A stretch of 64,000 bases of DNA from an uncultured Mollicutes bacterium. Its GTDB lineage: Bacteria; Bacillota_I; Bacilli_A; Acholeplasmatales; Anaeroplasmataceae. The notes below the pieces were generated by a model that was not told the DNA's origin, searched no databases, and worked only from the letters and a program-made list of their open reading frames with translations. A program made the translations under genes and the position numbers. The first letter of the stretch is position 1, and each line of letters begins with the position of its first letter. The stretch is taken from assembly GCA_945923475.1 (NCBI GenBank), contig CAMELE010000005.1, forward strand, positions 1 through 64,000. Direction: 5' to 3'. Shown piece by piece: positions 10,759 to 19,598 of the stretch.

Positions 10759-11709
10759 ATGATTAAGGTTTTTAAAGAAATTAACAACAAATTTAATGTA
10801 ATTTATGAGGGTACATTTGAGGAATCAGCAATTGAAGAAAATTCTTGGATTCATATTACTAAACCAACACTTGATGATGTTCAAAAAATATGTAATAAAA
10901 CTGGTCTATATGTTGATATGCTAACAGGTGCATTGGACTCTGAAGAATCAGCCCACCTTGATATAGATGATGATAATACATTAATTACCCTAGATATTCC
11001 CGTAATTGAGGAACAACAATATGAAACAATTCCCTTTTCAATTATGTATAATTCAAAGTACATTGTAACAATGTGCTCAAAGGAAACAAATTTAGTTGCT
11101 AACATCTTGCAAAAATTTAAAAAAATTGAGCCTCATAAGCATGTTAGGCTTTCTCTTCAAATAATGTATAGAATTGCAACCTTATATATCATAGCTCTTA
11201 CTCAAATTGATAAAAAAACAAAAGAGGTTGAAGGTGTACTTCACTCATCAATGAAAAACAAAGAATTATTTCAGTTAATGAGTATTAATAAGTCCTTAGT
11301 ATACTTATCAACTTCACTAAATGCAAATAAGGTGGTATTAACAAAGGTTGCAAGGTTACCAGAATATAAGAAATATGAAGCTGATTTTGATTTGCTTGAG
11401 GATGTTGAAATTGAAAACAACCAAGCAATCGAAATGTGTTCCATTTATCGTGACATTTTATCAGGTTCAATGGATGCATACGCTTCTATCATTTCCAATA
11501 ACTTGAACATAGTAATGAAGATACTAGCAATTATTACTTTAATTATATCAATCCCTACCTTAATCGCTTCGCTATTTGGTATGAATGTTGATGTTCCATT
11601 AAATAATAATAAAGGAGGCTTCTGGATTATTATTGCAATAAGCTTCTGCTTATCAGTTATAGGAGCTGTAGCTCTTTGGTACTTGTCAAGTAAAAGAAAA
11701 ATTAAATAA
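10759..11709 (+). CDS. corA: CorA-family divalent metal ion transporter
   Basis: This is a magnesium/cobalt channel of the CorA superfamily in the cytoplasmic membrane. The protein has 316 residues. A soluble N-terminal alpha/beta domain and long helices run to about residue 250, followed by two C-terminal membrane segments. The signature GMN motif (LFGMNVDVP) is at the end of TM1, as the family requires. It is 11 bases ahead of the next gene, so the two are probably co-transcribed. The ion (Mg, Co or Zn) cannot be told from sequence. Confidence 0.88.
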   Translation: MIKVFKEINNKFNVIYEGTFEESAIEENSWIHITKPTLDDVQKICNKTGLYVDMLTGALDSEESAHLDIDDDNTLITLDIPVIEEQQYETIPFSIMYNSKYIVTMCSKETNLVANILQKFKKIEPHKHVRLSLQIMYRIATLYIIALTQIDKKTKEVEGVLHSSMKNKELFQLMSINKSLVYLSTSLNANKVVLTKVARLPEYKKYEADFDLLEDVEIENNQAIEMCSIYRDILSGSMDAYASIISNNLNIVMKILAIITLIISIPTLIASLFGMNVDVPLNNNKGGFWIIIAISFCLSVIGAVALWYLSSKRKIK

Positions 11710-11720
11710 GGAGGGTTTTA

Positions 11721-12338
11721 ATGTTTTTAGGATTTTGGGAGCACATTTTCCCAAATACTCTTTTAGGATGGATATCAACGATATTTTCCACACTTGCCAT
11801 TTTAATTTTTATTATTTCATCTTCATTTAAAAGCAAAAAAAATATGTTGTTCATTCAGGTTGCTGGGCATGTTTTACTAGCAATTGGTGAATTTATATCT
11901 AATGCTTGGGCAAGCATTGTTCAAGAAATAATAAGCATAACAAGAAATGGTCTCGTATATTTTAACAAAAATACTAAAATTGTTAATTATGTATTGATAA
12001 TTTTAGGTGTAGCGGTAGGATTATATTGCGGTATTATGGGTAAAAACACTTTCACACCTTGGAAAGGAACCGATCCAGCCAAATGGTATGGATATTTACC
12101 TATTATAGCCAATTTAGAATATTCGATTGTAGTTTGTGATAATAGATTAGATGCTAAATGGTTAAAATTATCCTTCTCTATTTCTTCGCTTCTATGGGCT
12201 TTAAGCTTCATGCTACAAGGATCAGGATTATTCTTATCTGGAATGCTTAATGCTATTTTAGGATGTGTAGCCGCTTCAGCATTTGTGAAAATGTGTATCA
12301 AAGATAAAGAAGAAAGCTCATCACTTTCTTCTAATTAA
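11721..12338 (+). CDS. YgjV-like inner membrane protein
   Basis: This is a 205-residue integral membrane protein with about six hydrophobic segments. The arrangement (GWISTIFSTLAILIFIISSSFKSKKNML..., a central Trp/Tyr loop, then a C-terminal pair of helices) resembles the YgjV family. The function of that family is not established. It follows corA by 11 bases with a GGAGG site, suggesting co-transcription. A second member of the same type lies at 21492-22103 on the other strand. Confidence 0.6.
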   Translation: MFLGFWEHIFPNTLLGWISTIFSTLAILIFIISSSFKSKKNMLFIQVAGHVLLAIGEFISNAWASIVQEIISITRNGLVYFNKNTKIVNYVLIILGVAVGLYCGIMGKNTFTPWKGTDPAKWYGYLPIIANLEYSIVVCDNRLDAKWLKLSFSISSLLWALSFMLQGSGLFLSGMLNAILGCVAASAFVKMCIKDKEESSSLSSN

Positions 12339-12349
12339 AAATGATTATT

Positions 12350-12381
12350 AAGAATAGCACTCATTATGCTATTCTTTTTTT
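12350..12381 (+). terminator. Terminator after the corA operon
   Basis: A 10-bp stem (AAGAATAGCA / TGCTATTCTT) with a 7-base loop is followed by a T-run. rsmI converges from the other side and ends inside the hairpin, so the element may serve both directions. Confidence 0.85.
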
Positions 12382-13234
12382 AATTGTTATTTTTGCTTCT
12401 AACATATAAATCATATAATTCTTTTTTATCTAATTTATATTCATTCGCAACCTCTTTAATTGCTTCTTTAGATTTGTAGCCTATAGATATAAGCTCATTT
12501 ATCTTCTCGATAGGATTAATGTTTTCTTCTACCTCTTTGTCCTCATACCCATCTACAATTACAACCATTTCACCCTTAAATGTATCGCACACCTCTAAAA
12601 CCTCAGTTATAGAGCCATGAATAAACTCTTCAAATTTTTTTGTAAGTTCTCTACCAATACAAATGTTTCTATCTCCAAAAACAGAATTTAAATCCTCAAG
12701 CATCGCTTTAATACGATGAGGTGCCTCATAAAATATAATTGTAAATGGCAATCTTTTTAAATCCTCAAGTTCATTTTTTCGATGAGTTGTTTTAGAATCT
12801 AAAAAGCCATAAAACATAAAAGGTTTAGGATTCATACCAGATGCAATAAGTGCACTTATTCCGGCTGATGCACCAGGAATAGGTGTTACAGGAATATCCT
12901 CTTCAATACAACGTCTTGCAATATCAAACCCTGGATCTGAAATAACCGGAAGTCCTGCATCAGATATAATCGCAACGCTATGTCCTTCCTTTATATAGGA
13001 TACTATTTCATCTTCCTTTAATTCTTTATTATATTCATGATAAGAATGTAAGGGAGTATTAATATTATAGTGCTCTAGTAATACTCGCGAATTCCTTGTA
13101 TCCTCTGCATATATTCTATCCACACTATTTAGTGTTTTTATTGCTCTAAATGTAATATCATCTAAATTCCCAATAGGCGTAGCAACTAAATATAAAATAT
13201 TTTCTTGATTATTATAGCTATATATTCGCTTCAT
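12380..13234 (-). CDS. rsmI: 16S rRNA (cytidine1402-2'-O)-methyltransferase
   Basis: RsmI methylates the 2'-OH of C1402 in the decoding centre using SAM. It belongs to the tetrapyrrole methylase fold, shown by LYLVATPIGNLDDITFRA near the N terminus, EDTRNSRVLL, and the glycine loop PIPGASAGISALIASG. I prefer ATG 13234, one base after the stop of the upstream gene. A GTG at 13252 is possible but gives an unusual N-terminal extension. It is the last gene of the tmk operon, as in B. subtilis (yabC). Confidence 0.93.
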   Translation of the reverse strand: MKRIYSYNNQENILYLVATPIGNLDDITFRAIKTLNSVDRIYAEDTRNSRVLLEHYNINTPLHSYHEYNKELKEDEIVSYIKEGHSVAIISDAGLPVISDPGFDIARRCIEEDIPVTPIPGASAGISALIASGMNPKPFMFYGFLDSKTTHRKNELEDLKRLPFTIIFYEAPHRIKAMLEDLNSVFGDRNICIGRELTKKFEEFIHGSITEVLEVCDTFKGEMVVIVDGYEDKEVEENINPIEKINELISIGYKSKEAIKEVANEYKLDKKELYDLYVRSKNNN

Positions 13235-13235
13235 A

Positions 13236-13655
13236 TTAATACTTAATAACACGCATAGCCTTTTCTCTTACATCACGCTCATCATAAACGATTTGCATTA
13301 GCTCCTTACGCTTTTCAGTAGAGATATTTAATTCCTTTTCAACTCTTTCTAAGAATAAATGCTCAAGCGTATTATATAAATCATCCTCCATTGAGATTTG
13401 AACCAAATTTAAAAACACGATATTTTTAACTGCTTGATTACACTCCTTAAAAAAGTCGATTGTATCATCAATAGAATCAGATTTTGAGAATGTATATTCC
13501 TCTACAATCTCTCTTCCTAACTCGCCATAAATACGACTAATTAATTTCTTTTCAACCTCTGTTGGCTTTCCATCAATATCAATCATATAGACAGCGATAT
13601 CTAAAAATTTTAATTTTTCTTTCTTTGTTAATAAGCTTAAAAACATATTAATCAC
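13236..13655 (-). CDS. TerB-like small helical protein
   Basis: This is a 139-residue, mostly helical protein with no signal peptide or membrane segment. The DIAVYMIDIDGKPTEVEKKLISRIYGEL stretch resembles the metal-binding helix-loop of TerB-like (tellurite-resistance-type) domains. The assignment is tentative and no function follows from it. It sits between trmN6 and rsmI, where B. subtilis has the short yazA gene, with 20 bases to trmN6 and a 1-base gap to rsmI. Confidence 0.5.
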   Translation of the reverse strand: MINMFLSLLTKKEKLKFLDIAVYMIDIDGKPTEVEKKLISRIYGELGREIVEEYTFSKSDSIDDTIDFFKECNQAVKNIVFLNLVQISMEDDLYNTLEHLFLERVEKELNISTEKRKELMQIVYDERDVREKAMRVIKY

Positions 13656-13675
13656 TCCTTATCCTTGAAAGCTAT

Positions 13676-14413
13676 TTATTTTTCATTATTATAGATTTTA
13701 ATTACCTCTTCTGTATGAGCATTATCCTCAGTATGAATAATAAGAGGTGGCAAAATCTTCAATCCACCAGGAAGTCCATCCTTGCGACATTCAATTAAAA
13801 TATGATTACATTCTTGATTATTCTTTGGATAGACAAAGCGTAATCTTTTAGGCTCAAGCCGGTACTTCTTACATCCAGTTATGATGTCTAATAGCCTATC
13901 TGGTCTATGAACCATTGCAAACGTGCCACCATTTTTTAACAAATCTGATGCTTCCTGTAAAATCTCATCTAAGGTAATTAATACCTCATGACGAGCAATT
14001 GTTTTTTCATCATTTTTATTAATATGAGACTTCCCCTCATTATACTTAAAAAATGGGGGATTTGAGGTTACAACATCCGCTTTATACTTACCTAAAATTT
14101 TAGAAGCGTTTTTGATGTCATCATTGATTATTTTAATTTGGTCTTCCCTACTATTAATTTTAACACTTTTAATTGCTAAATCATAGGACTTTTTTTGAAT
14201 TTCAAAGCCATAAATACTCGCATCCGTATTAAGTGATATATATAAAGGAATAGGTGCATTACCTGTACCTAAATCAACTATCATCTTATCATTCTTTTTT
14301 ATTGTAACAAAATTTGCTAGTAAAATCGAATCAAGTGAAAAATTAAACATCTCATAGTCTTGATATATCTTAAGCCCAGGCTTACCAAGTAAATCATTAA
14401 TTACCTCAGCCAT
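13676..14413 (-). CDS. trmN6: tRNA1(Val) (adenine37-N6)-methyltransferase-like
   Basis: This is a class I SAM methyltransferase of the TrmN6/YfiC/YabB group. The SAM loop VDLGTGNAPIPLYIS lies at residues 46-60 and the N6-adenine catalytic motif NPPF at 118-121 (TSNPPFFKY). The 245-residue length fits. Its place between ricT and rsmI matches B. subtilis yabB. The start overlaps the end of ricT by one base, so translation is coupled. The tRNA target is inferred from the family. Confidence 0.85.
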   Translation of the reverse strand: MAEVINDLLGKPGLKIYQDYEMFNFSLDSILLANFVTIKKNDKMIVDLGTGNAPIPLYISLNTDASIYGFEIQKKSYDLAIKSVKINSREDQIKIINDDIKNASKILGKYKADVVTSNPPFFKYNEGKSHINKNDEKTIARHEVLITLDEILQEASDLLKNGGTFAMVHRPDRLLDIITGCKKYRLEPKRLRFVYPKNNQECNHILIECRKDGLPGGLKILPPLIIHTEDNAHTEEVIKIYNNEK

Positions 14414-15273
14414 TATTCTAAACCTCTTAATGAATCATCACTATGATTATCATTATTCTTTTTATCCTTTTTACTTCTAATAACCTTTACATCTTCAAAT
14501 TTTAAGAATCCAAAGCCTTCATCCGGTAAATATTTAACCTTAAGTGATTTATTAATAACATCACAGGTCAACACCTTGGCCTCACCTTTTTCAGTAGACA
14601 CGATATCTCCAACATCTGGAGCATTTCTTCTAAGCTCAGTATAAACATCATTTTCATAATTTATACAGCATAAAAGTTTCCCACAATTACCGCTGATTTT
14701 AACAGGGTTTAAGCTTAAATTTTGATTCTTAGCCATTTTAACAGATACATTAGCAAAATCAGTTAAGAATGTTTGACAACAAACCACAAGTCCACAAGGA
14801 CCAATACCACCAAAAACCTTAGCTCCATCTCTTGAGCCTACCTGACGTAGTTCAATTCTAGTGCGGTATATTTCTGCTAAATCCTTAACAAGGTCTCTAA
14901 AATCTACTCTTCCTTCTGATTCAAAGTGAATAATTAGCTTTTGTCTATCTAAAGTGTATTCAGCTCCTAATACCTTCATATCCAAGGAATTCTTCTTAAC
15001 TAAATCCTTAGTTTTTTGAATTATATCCTCTTCTAAGCATTTATTTGCATTATACTCTTCAATATCACGTGGACTAGCTTTTCTTAGAATATCTTTAAGT
15101 TCACCAGTAATATCTTCCTTTTTAAGATCAAAGGCTTCACCAACTACTTCACCCAACTCAAGACCTCTAATTGTAGATACAACAACTCGATCCCCCGATT
15201 TAACATTTATTTTTTCACACCCAAAAAAATATCTTTTCCCTAAGTGTTTAAATTGTACTCTACAGGCTTTCAC
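14413..15273 (-). CDS. ricT: PSP1-domain regulator RicT
   Basis: RicT (YaaT) is a PSP1-domain protein. In B. subtilis it forms the Fe-S-containing RicAFT complex, which promotes RNase Y maturation of mRNAs. The central GGIGPCGLVVCCQTFL and the GNCGKLLCCINYE segment carry the conserved Cys residues near 160-206. I set the start at GTG 15273 (MKACRVQFKHLGKRY), preceded by GGAGG. A TTG at 15291 would start upstream of that site and overlap holB. The partner genes ricA and ricF are not in the window. Confidence 0.88.
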   Translation of the reverse strand: MKACRVQFKHLGKRYFFGCEKINVKSGDRVVVSTIRGLELGEVVGEAFDLKKEDITGELKDILRKASPRDIEEYNANKCLEEDIIQKTKDLVKKNSLDMKVLGAEYTLDRQKLIIHFESEGRVDFRDLVKDLAEIYRTRIELRQVGSRDGAKVFGGIGPCGLVVCCQTFLTDFANVSVKMAKNQNLSLNPVKISGNCGKLLCCINYENDVYTELRRNAPDVGDIVSTEKGEAKVLTCDVINKSLKVKYLPDEGFGFLKFEDVKVIRSKKDKKNNDNHSDDSLRGLE

Positions 15274-15287
15274 CTTAAAACCTCCAA

Positions 15288-16244
15288 TCAAAATAAGTTT
15301 ACAAACAAGTTTGTTAATACGTTTTTTGGTATTACATTGCTTTGAAGCTTCTTTATCAATGAATATACAAATTCCATATTCCTTTTAGCAGCTTCATAAG
15401 TAACAATGTTTTTATATTTTGCTATTTCATTAATGTATCCCTTTAAATGGATATCAAGTGATCCATTATACAAAGCAATTATATCCTCATATAGAACAAC
15501 CAAAATGTTCAAAAATCTCAATAAATTATCATAATTATCAAAAAATGACTGATTCTTCATTTGGTAAACAATAGCCTCTGATGCCTTGTTAATTCTTAAA
15601 AAATCATCAAATAACTCTGCTATTTTAAGCATATTTACATCTGATGATAAAGCCATCGCATCATCATAATTATTTGTTAGCTTTGATAATATTGATGCCA
15701 TCTTACTATCTAACCCTTTTTCCTCAAGTAAAGAGTCTAGGTATCTATCATCTAATGCTTTAAAATTAAATATTTGACATCTTGAAATTATGGTAGGCAA
15801 TATTTTGCTTATATTTGTTGTACATAAAATACCATAAATTCCTTCCTCTGGCTCCTCAATAAACTTAAGTAAGCTATTTTGGCTTTGAGGATTCATTTTA
15901 TCCGCATCTAATATTATGTATATTCTTGGCCCTGGAACATTACTTGTTTTTGAAAATTCCTCTTGTAAATCTACAATTTGTTCCTTCTTTATTGTTTTCG
16001 TATCTGATGATATTACAAATACATTTAGATGCTCATTATTAAGAATTTGATGACAATTTTGACATGTCATACAAGGCTCCTCATTCTGACAATACTGCAT
16101 CATTGCAAAATAGTAGGCCATTTCTTTTTTACCGACTCCACTTGGGCCGCTAAAAATATATGCATGACTTAATCTATTTTTACTTTTAGTGTTAAGTAAT
16201 ATTCGTTTAATATCTGCTTGCTGGCTTACTAAATTAAAGTTCAT
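15288..16244 (-). CDS. holB: DNA polymerase III subunit delta'
   Basis: Delta' is a clamp-loader subunit of the replicative polymerase. The 318-residue protein has the P-loop GPSGVGKKEMA near residues 34-44, the four-Cys zinc module (C..C in QYCQNEEPCMTCQNC, about 51-65), and the LLKFIEEPEEG box. The second P-loop Thr/Ser is replaced by Glu, as is usual for a subunit that does not hydrolyse ATP. It lies 3 bases from tmk and ends in TGA, which shows that TGA is read as stop. Confidence 0.92.
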   Translation of the reverse strand: MNFNLVSQQADIKRILLNTKSKNRLSHAYIFSGPSGVGKKEMAYYFAMMQYCQNEEPCMTCQNCHQILNNEHLNVFVISSDTKTIKKEQIVDLQEEFSKTSNVPGPRIYIILDADKMNPQSQNSLLKFIEEPEEGIYGILCTTNISKILPTIISRCQIFNFKALDDRYLDSLLEEKGLDSKMASILSKLTNNYDDAMALSSDVNMLKIAELFDDFLRINKASEAIVYQMKNQSFFDNYDNLLRFLNILVVLYEDIIALYNGSLDIHLKGYINEIAKYKNIVTYEAAKRNMEFVYSLIKKLQSNVIPKNVLTNLFVNLF

Positions 16245-16247
16245 CCT

Positions 16248-16868
16248 CTACCTCTTTAATACCTTCTTAATTTCTTCTATTACATCCGCAATAACTTCTT
16301 CTTTATCTCTTTGTCCATCAATTCTTTTGATTCTATCTGGATATTGTTCTGATAATTTAACATATCCATCATATACACGTTGATGGAATGATAGGCTTTC
16401 CTTATCTAATCTATCAATTTTATCTCTTCCGGATATTCTTTGAAGTCCAACCTCTGGTGTTACATCAATAAAGAAGGTCACATCTGGCATATGATCAAGA
16501 GCGAAGCAATTAGCATTTAAAACATTATCAATACCAATTCCTCTAGCATAACCCTGATATACAAGTGATGAATCTAAATATCTATCACAAATAACAACCT
16601 TACCTTCGTTTAACGCTGGAATAACCTTTTCATGAAGATGCTGCATACGAGATGCTGCATAAAGTAATGTTTCTGTTTCATTACACATTTTTGTATTATT
16701 AACATCTAAAATGACATTTCTAATTTGTTCTGCAATAGGAACACCACCAGGCTCTCTTGTTGTGACAACATCATAGCCATTTTCCTTTAGATACTTTTCA
16801 ATACTTAAAATTATTGTAGTTTTTCCACTACCTTCTCCACCCTCTAGGGTAATAAAAATTCCTGGCAT
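16248..16868 (-). CDS. tmk: Thymidylate kinase
   Basis: Tmk phosphorylates dTMP to dTDP in DNA precursor synthesis. The P-loop is TLEGGEGSGKTT, followed by the DR(Y) motif in VICDRYLDSSLVYQG and a LID-type Arg segment. I set the start at ATG 16868 (MPGIFITLEGGEG), which has AGAGGT 9 bases upstream and gives about 206 residues. The ATG at 16886 lacks such a site. It is the first gene of the operon tmk-holB-ricT-trmN6-terB-like-rsmI. yaaQ, yaaR and yabA of B. subtilis are absent. Confidence 0.94.
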   Translation of the reverse strand: MPGIFITLEGGEGSGKTTIILSIEKYLKENGYDVVTTREPGGVPIAEQIRNVILDVNNTKMCNETETLLYAASRMQHLHEKVIPALNEGKVVICDRYLDSSLVYQGYARGIGIDNVLNANCFALDHMPDVTFFIDVTPEVGLQRISGRDKIDRLDKESLSFHQRVYDGYVKLSEQYPDRIKRIDGQRDKEEVIADVIEEIKKVLKR

Positions 16869-17019
16869 ACTACCATTACCTCTCATTTTAAATCATTACT
16901 ATTACTTTACCACAAAATGAGTAAAAAAAAAACAAGAAAGCATAAATATTTGTATATCTAAAATAAGCTTATGGAGGATTTACCTGAGTATTTAGAAAGA
17001 AGATTAAATGAAAACAAAT

Positions 17020-17046
17020 ATATGCAGCACCTAAAATGCTGCATAC
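17020..17046 (-). terminator. Terminator after truA
   Basis: An 8-bp stem (ATGCAGCA / TGCTGCAT) follows the truA stop on the minus strand and is succeeded by ATATTTGTTTTC. It separates the ecf-truA operon from tmk. Confidence 0.65.
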
Positions 17047-17051
17047 ATTAC

Positions 17052-17810
17052 TTAATAATTAACTTTATATAAGAAAAGACCATTGCCAGGAGCTATCGGA
17101 AAACGCATTTGTTTAGACTTTGACTCAAATAATTCAAGTATTCTTTTTTTGTCTTCTTTTCCCCTACCAATCGCAATAATCGTCCCCATCATTCTTCTTA
17201 TTTGATATTTTAAAAAACCAGTACCTTCAAAAACAAATTCTAAATTATCACCAATTACATTTAACTCTGCTTTAGTGATAGTTTTTACACAACTTTTCCT
17301 TTCATCAACCTCTGCACTACAAAAAGCACTAAAATCATGAGTCCCAACAAATAAAGCTAACGCATCCTTCATCCTCTCAACATCTAGATTGGGAATATAC
17401 ACACTATATCTTGATTCAAAAACGTCATAATTCTTTGTCTTAATATAATAACGATATTCCTTTGATTTAGCACTAAATCTTGCATGAAAATCATTATCTA
17501 CATACTTCAAATCTAAAATTCTAATATCATGAGGTAATGTTCTATTAAACGCATATTTAAATTTGCACTCATCAATTTTCATTTTAGTATAAAAATTAAT
17601 TACCTGGCCTCTTGCATGAACGCCCTTATCAGTTCTTCCTGAAGCATATATCTTAACATCTTCATTAAATAAAATGCTAAGTGCTTTTTTAAGCTCTAAT
17701 TCTATTGTTGGCTCATCATGTTGAATTTGAAAGCCTTGATAATCATAACCGTCATATGCAACTATACACTTAACATTATAAATAGATTCTTGCAAATACA
17801 ACACCCGCAA
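17052..17810 (-). CDS. truA: tRNA pseudouridine(38-40) synthase
   Basis: TruA converts U38-U40 in the anticodon stem-loop to pseudouridine. The catalytic Asp is in YASGRTDKGVHARGQ, and the IRRMMGTII segment is conserved near the C terminus. The start is uncertain. There is no ATG before the conserved VKCIVAYDGYDYQGFQ, and candidates are TTG 17810, GTG 17804, TTG 17801 or TTG 17795, all inside the end of ecfT. I keep the longest and regard 17795 as equally possible. Overlap with ecfT implies coupled translation. Confidence 0.92.
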   Translation of the reverse strand: MRVLYLQESIYNVKCIVAYDGYDYQGFQIQHDEPTIELELKKALSILFNEDVKIYASGRTDKGVHARGQVINFYTKMKIDECKFKYAFNRTLPHDIRILDLKYVDNDFHARFSAKSKEYRYYIKTKNYDVFESRYSVYIPNLDVERMKDALALFVGTHDFSAFCSAEVDERKSCVKTITKAELNVIGDNLEFVFEGTGFLKYQIRRMMGTIIAIGRGKEDKKRILELFESKSKQMRFPIAPGNGLFLYKVNY

Positions 17811-18741
17811 TCATTAAGCAAAATACTACCATGGATACATAATCGACTAAATGGAATTTAAGCAAATCTAATTTCGTTCTTTTAGCACCAACAACATAGC
17901 CTCTGGCTTCCATCGCATTAGCTAAATCATCAGCCTTTTTAAATGATGTTACAAACATCGGCACAAGTAATGAAACAATTTGCGAAATCTTTTGTTTTAA
18001 GCTACCTTCATTAAAATCTACACCACGAGATGCCTGTGCTTTCATTATTTTCCTTGTTTCATCTACAAGTGTAGGAATAAAACGCAAAGTTAATGAAAAC
18101 ATCATTGAAATCATTCCAACAGGAACCTTTATATACTTAAGTGGATTAAGCAGCCATTCAAGGCCATTATTAATATCTGTATTCATTGTAGTAAATGTAA
18201 GTAATGATGTTATTCCTAGCATCAATACTATTCTTATAAAGAAGAATGATCCCTTTAAAATTCCATCTTCATAAATCTTATAGTTATAATCTGCCCAAAC
18301 AAAGCTTTCAAATTTTATCAATTGAACTGCAAAGCACGATACAAACGCAATTAATAAATATATAAACTTAAGTGGTATGTATTTCTTGGTAAAGAAATAT
18401 AATAGTACAATTCCTACAATCATTAATGTTTGATATAAGCCAATTTGAAAATTAAAAGTATATAATAGTCTACCAGTTTGATTATATATTGTTTGTAGAA
18501 TAAAGGTAAATGTAACCAAAAACAAAATTGGCTTCATTCCTTTTAAAAATTTTAAAATTGGAACACCTGTTGTTAAATACATTACTGCAAATAAAGCTAA
18601 TGCCCCTAACATGACATAAATGTTTGGAATTAAAAATAATAATACCATAAGACCAATAACCAAAAATATTTTAATTCTTGGGTCCATTCGATATATCCAA
18701 GAAGTACCTGGCACATATTGACCAATAGTAATATTGTTCAT
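17776..18741 (-). CDS. ecfT: ECF transporter transmembrane component EcfT
   Basis: EcfT is the shared membrane scaffold of group II energy-coupling factor vitamin and metal transporters. It couples the two ATPases to exchangeable S components. The 321-residue protein has several membrane helices and the coupling motif AQASRGVDFNEGS near residue 245, followed by a second Ala-Arg-Gly motif (NAMEARGYVVGAKRT). The TAATG junction with ecfA2 shows tight coupling. Confidence 0.92.
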   Translation of the reverse strand: MNNITIGQYVPGTSWIYRMDPRIKIFLVIGLMVLLFLIPNIYVMLGALALFAVMYLTTGVPILKFLKGMKPILFLVTFTFILQTIYNQTGRLLYTFNFQIGLYQTLMIVGIVLLYFFTKKYIPLKFIYLLIAFVSCFAVQLIKFESFVWADYNYKIYEDGILKGSFFFIRIVLMLGITSLLTFTTMNTDINNGLEWLLNPLKYIKVPVGMISMMFSLTLRFIPTLVDETRKIMKAQASRGVDFNEGSLKQKISQIVSLLVPMFVTSFKKADDLANAMEARGYVVGAKRTKLDLLKFHLVDYVSMVVFCLMIAGVVFARIYL

Positions 18742-19598
18742 TATGCCACCTCCTTAAGTGATTTTAATAAATCCTCTAAGTCATAATTGTTATATGATAA
18801 ATCATATCCCATTTCTTGATTGATATAGTCAATTGCCGAAAGAACATGTGGTTTATCTAAATCAAATTCTTTGTATCTTCCACTTTTAAACAATTCTTCC
18901 TTCAAGCCATCATATAATAATTTTCCATCCTTTAGTGCAACTATTCTTGTTGCATACTTATACACAACATTCATATCATGACTTATAAGAATAATCGTTT
19001 TATGCATATTCTTATGAATCTTATAAAATATCTCCATAATTTCCTTAGCGCCCTCAGGATCTAACCCCCTTGTAGGCTCGTCTAAGATTAATACATCTGG
19101 ATTATATGATAAAATCCCTGCAATAGCGACCTTCCTCATCTGACCACCACTTAAATTAAATGGGCTCTTTTTTAGTAAAGACTCATTAATTCCAAGAAGC
19201 TTACAAACCTCAAAAGCAGCTTTTTTAGCTTCTTCTTCAGATTGCCCAAAATTCTTTGGGGCAAACATTATATCTTTCAATACAGTTTCTTCAAATAGCT
19301 GATATTCAGGGAACTGAAATACAAAGCCTACTCTTTTTCTAATTGGTGTAAGCTTAGGGTTCTTTCTTTTCTTAGGTGTTAAAACACTACCTAAGATATC
19401 AATTGAACCACTACTTGGTAAAAGTAGACCATTCATATGCTGAATCATTGTTGATTTACCAGAACCAGTTTTACCACATACTGCAACAAATTCATCTTTA
19501 TCACTAATTGTTAGATTTACATCCTTAATCGCTCCAACAAGATCATTTTTAGTTAAGCCCTCATATGTATGCGATAAATTTAAAAGTTTAATTTCCAT
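18741..19598 (-). CDS. ecfA2: ECF transporter ATPase EcfA2
   Basis: This is an ABC ATPase of the energy-coupling factor module. Walker A is CGKTGSGKST near residues 41-50, the signature LSGGQMRKVAIAG near 150, and Walker B LILDEPTRGLDPEG. The residue pattern and 285-residue length match EcfA2 (CbiO2 type). It overlaps ecfA1 by 19 bases and ecfT by one base, as in the conserved ecfA1-A2-T order. Confidence 0.93.
   Translation of the reverse strand: MEIKLLNLSHTYEGLTKNDLVGAIKDVNLTISDKDEFVAVCGKTGSGKSTMIQHMNGLLLPSSGSIDILGSVLTPKKRKNPKLTPIRKRVGFVFQFPEYQLFEETVLKDIMFAPKNFGQSEEEAKKAAFEVCKLLGINESLLKKSPFNLSGGQMRKVAIAGILSYNPDVLILDEPTRGLDPEGAKEIMEIFYKIHKNMHKTIILISHDMNVVYKYATRIVALKDGKLLYDGLKEELFKSGRYKEFDLDKPHVLSAIDYINQEMGYDLSYNNYDLEDLLKSLKEVA

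Noticed and set aside
16971-17072. A + strand frame of 33 codons beginning MEDLPEYLERRLNEN between tmk and truA
   Set aside because: It has no ribosome binding site or promoter, runs through the truA terminator hairpin and into truA, and no similar protein is recalled. The coding look of its first half is noted, but it is not enough to call a gene.
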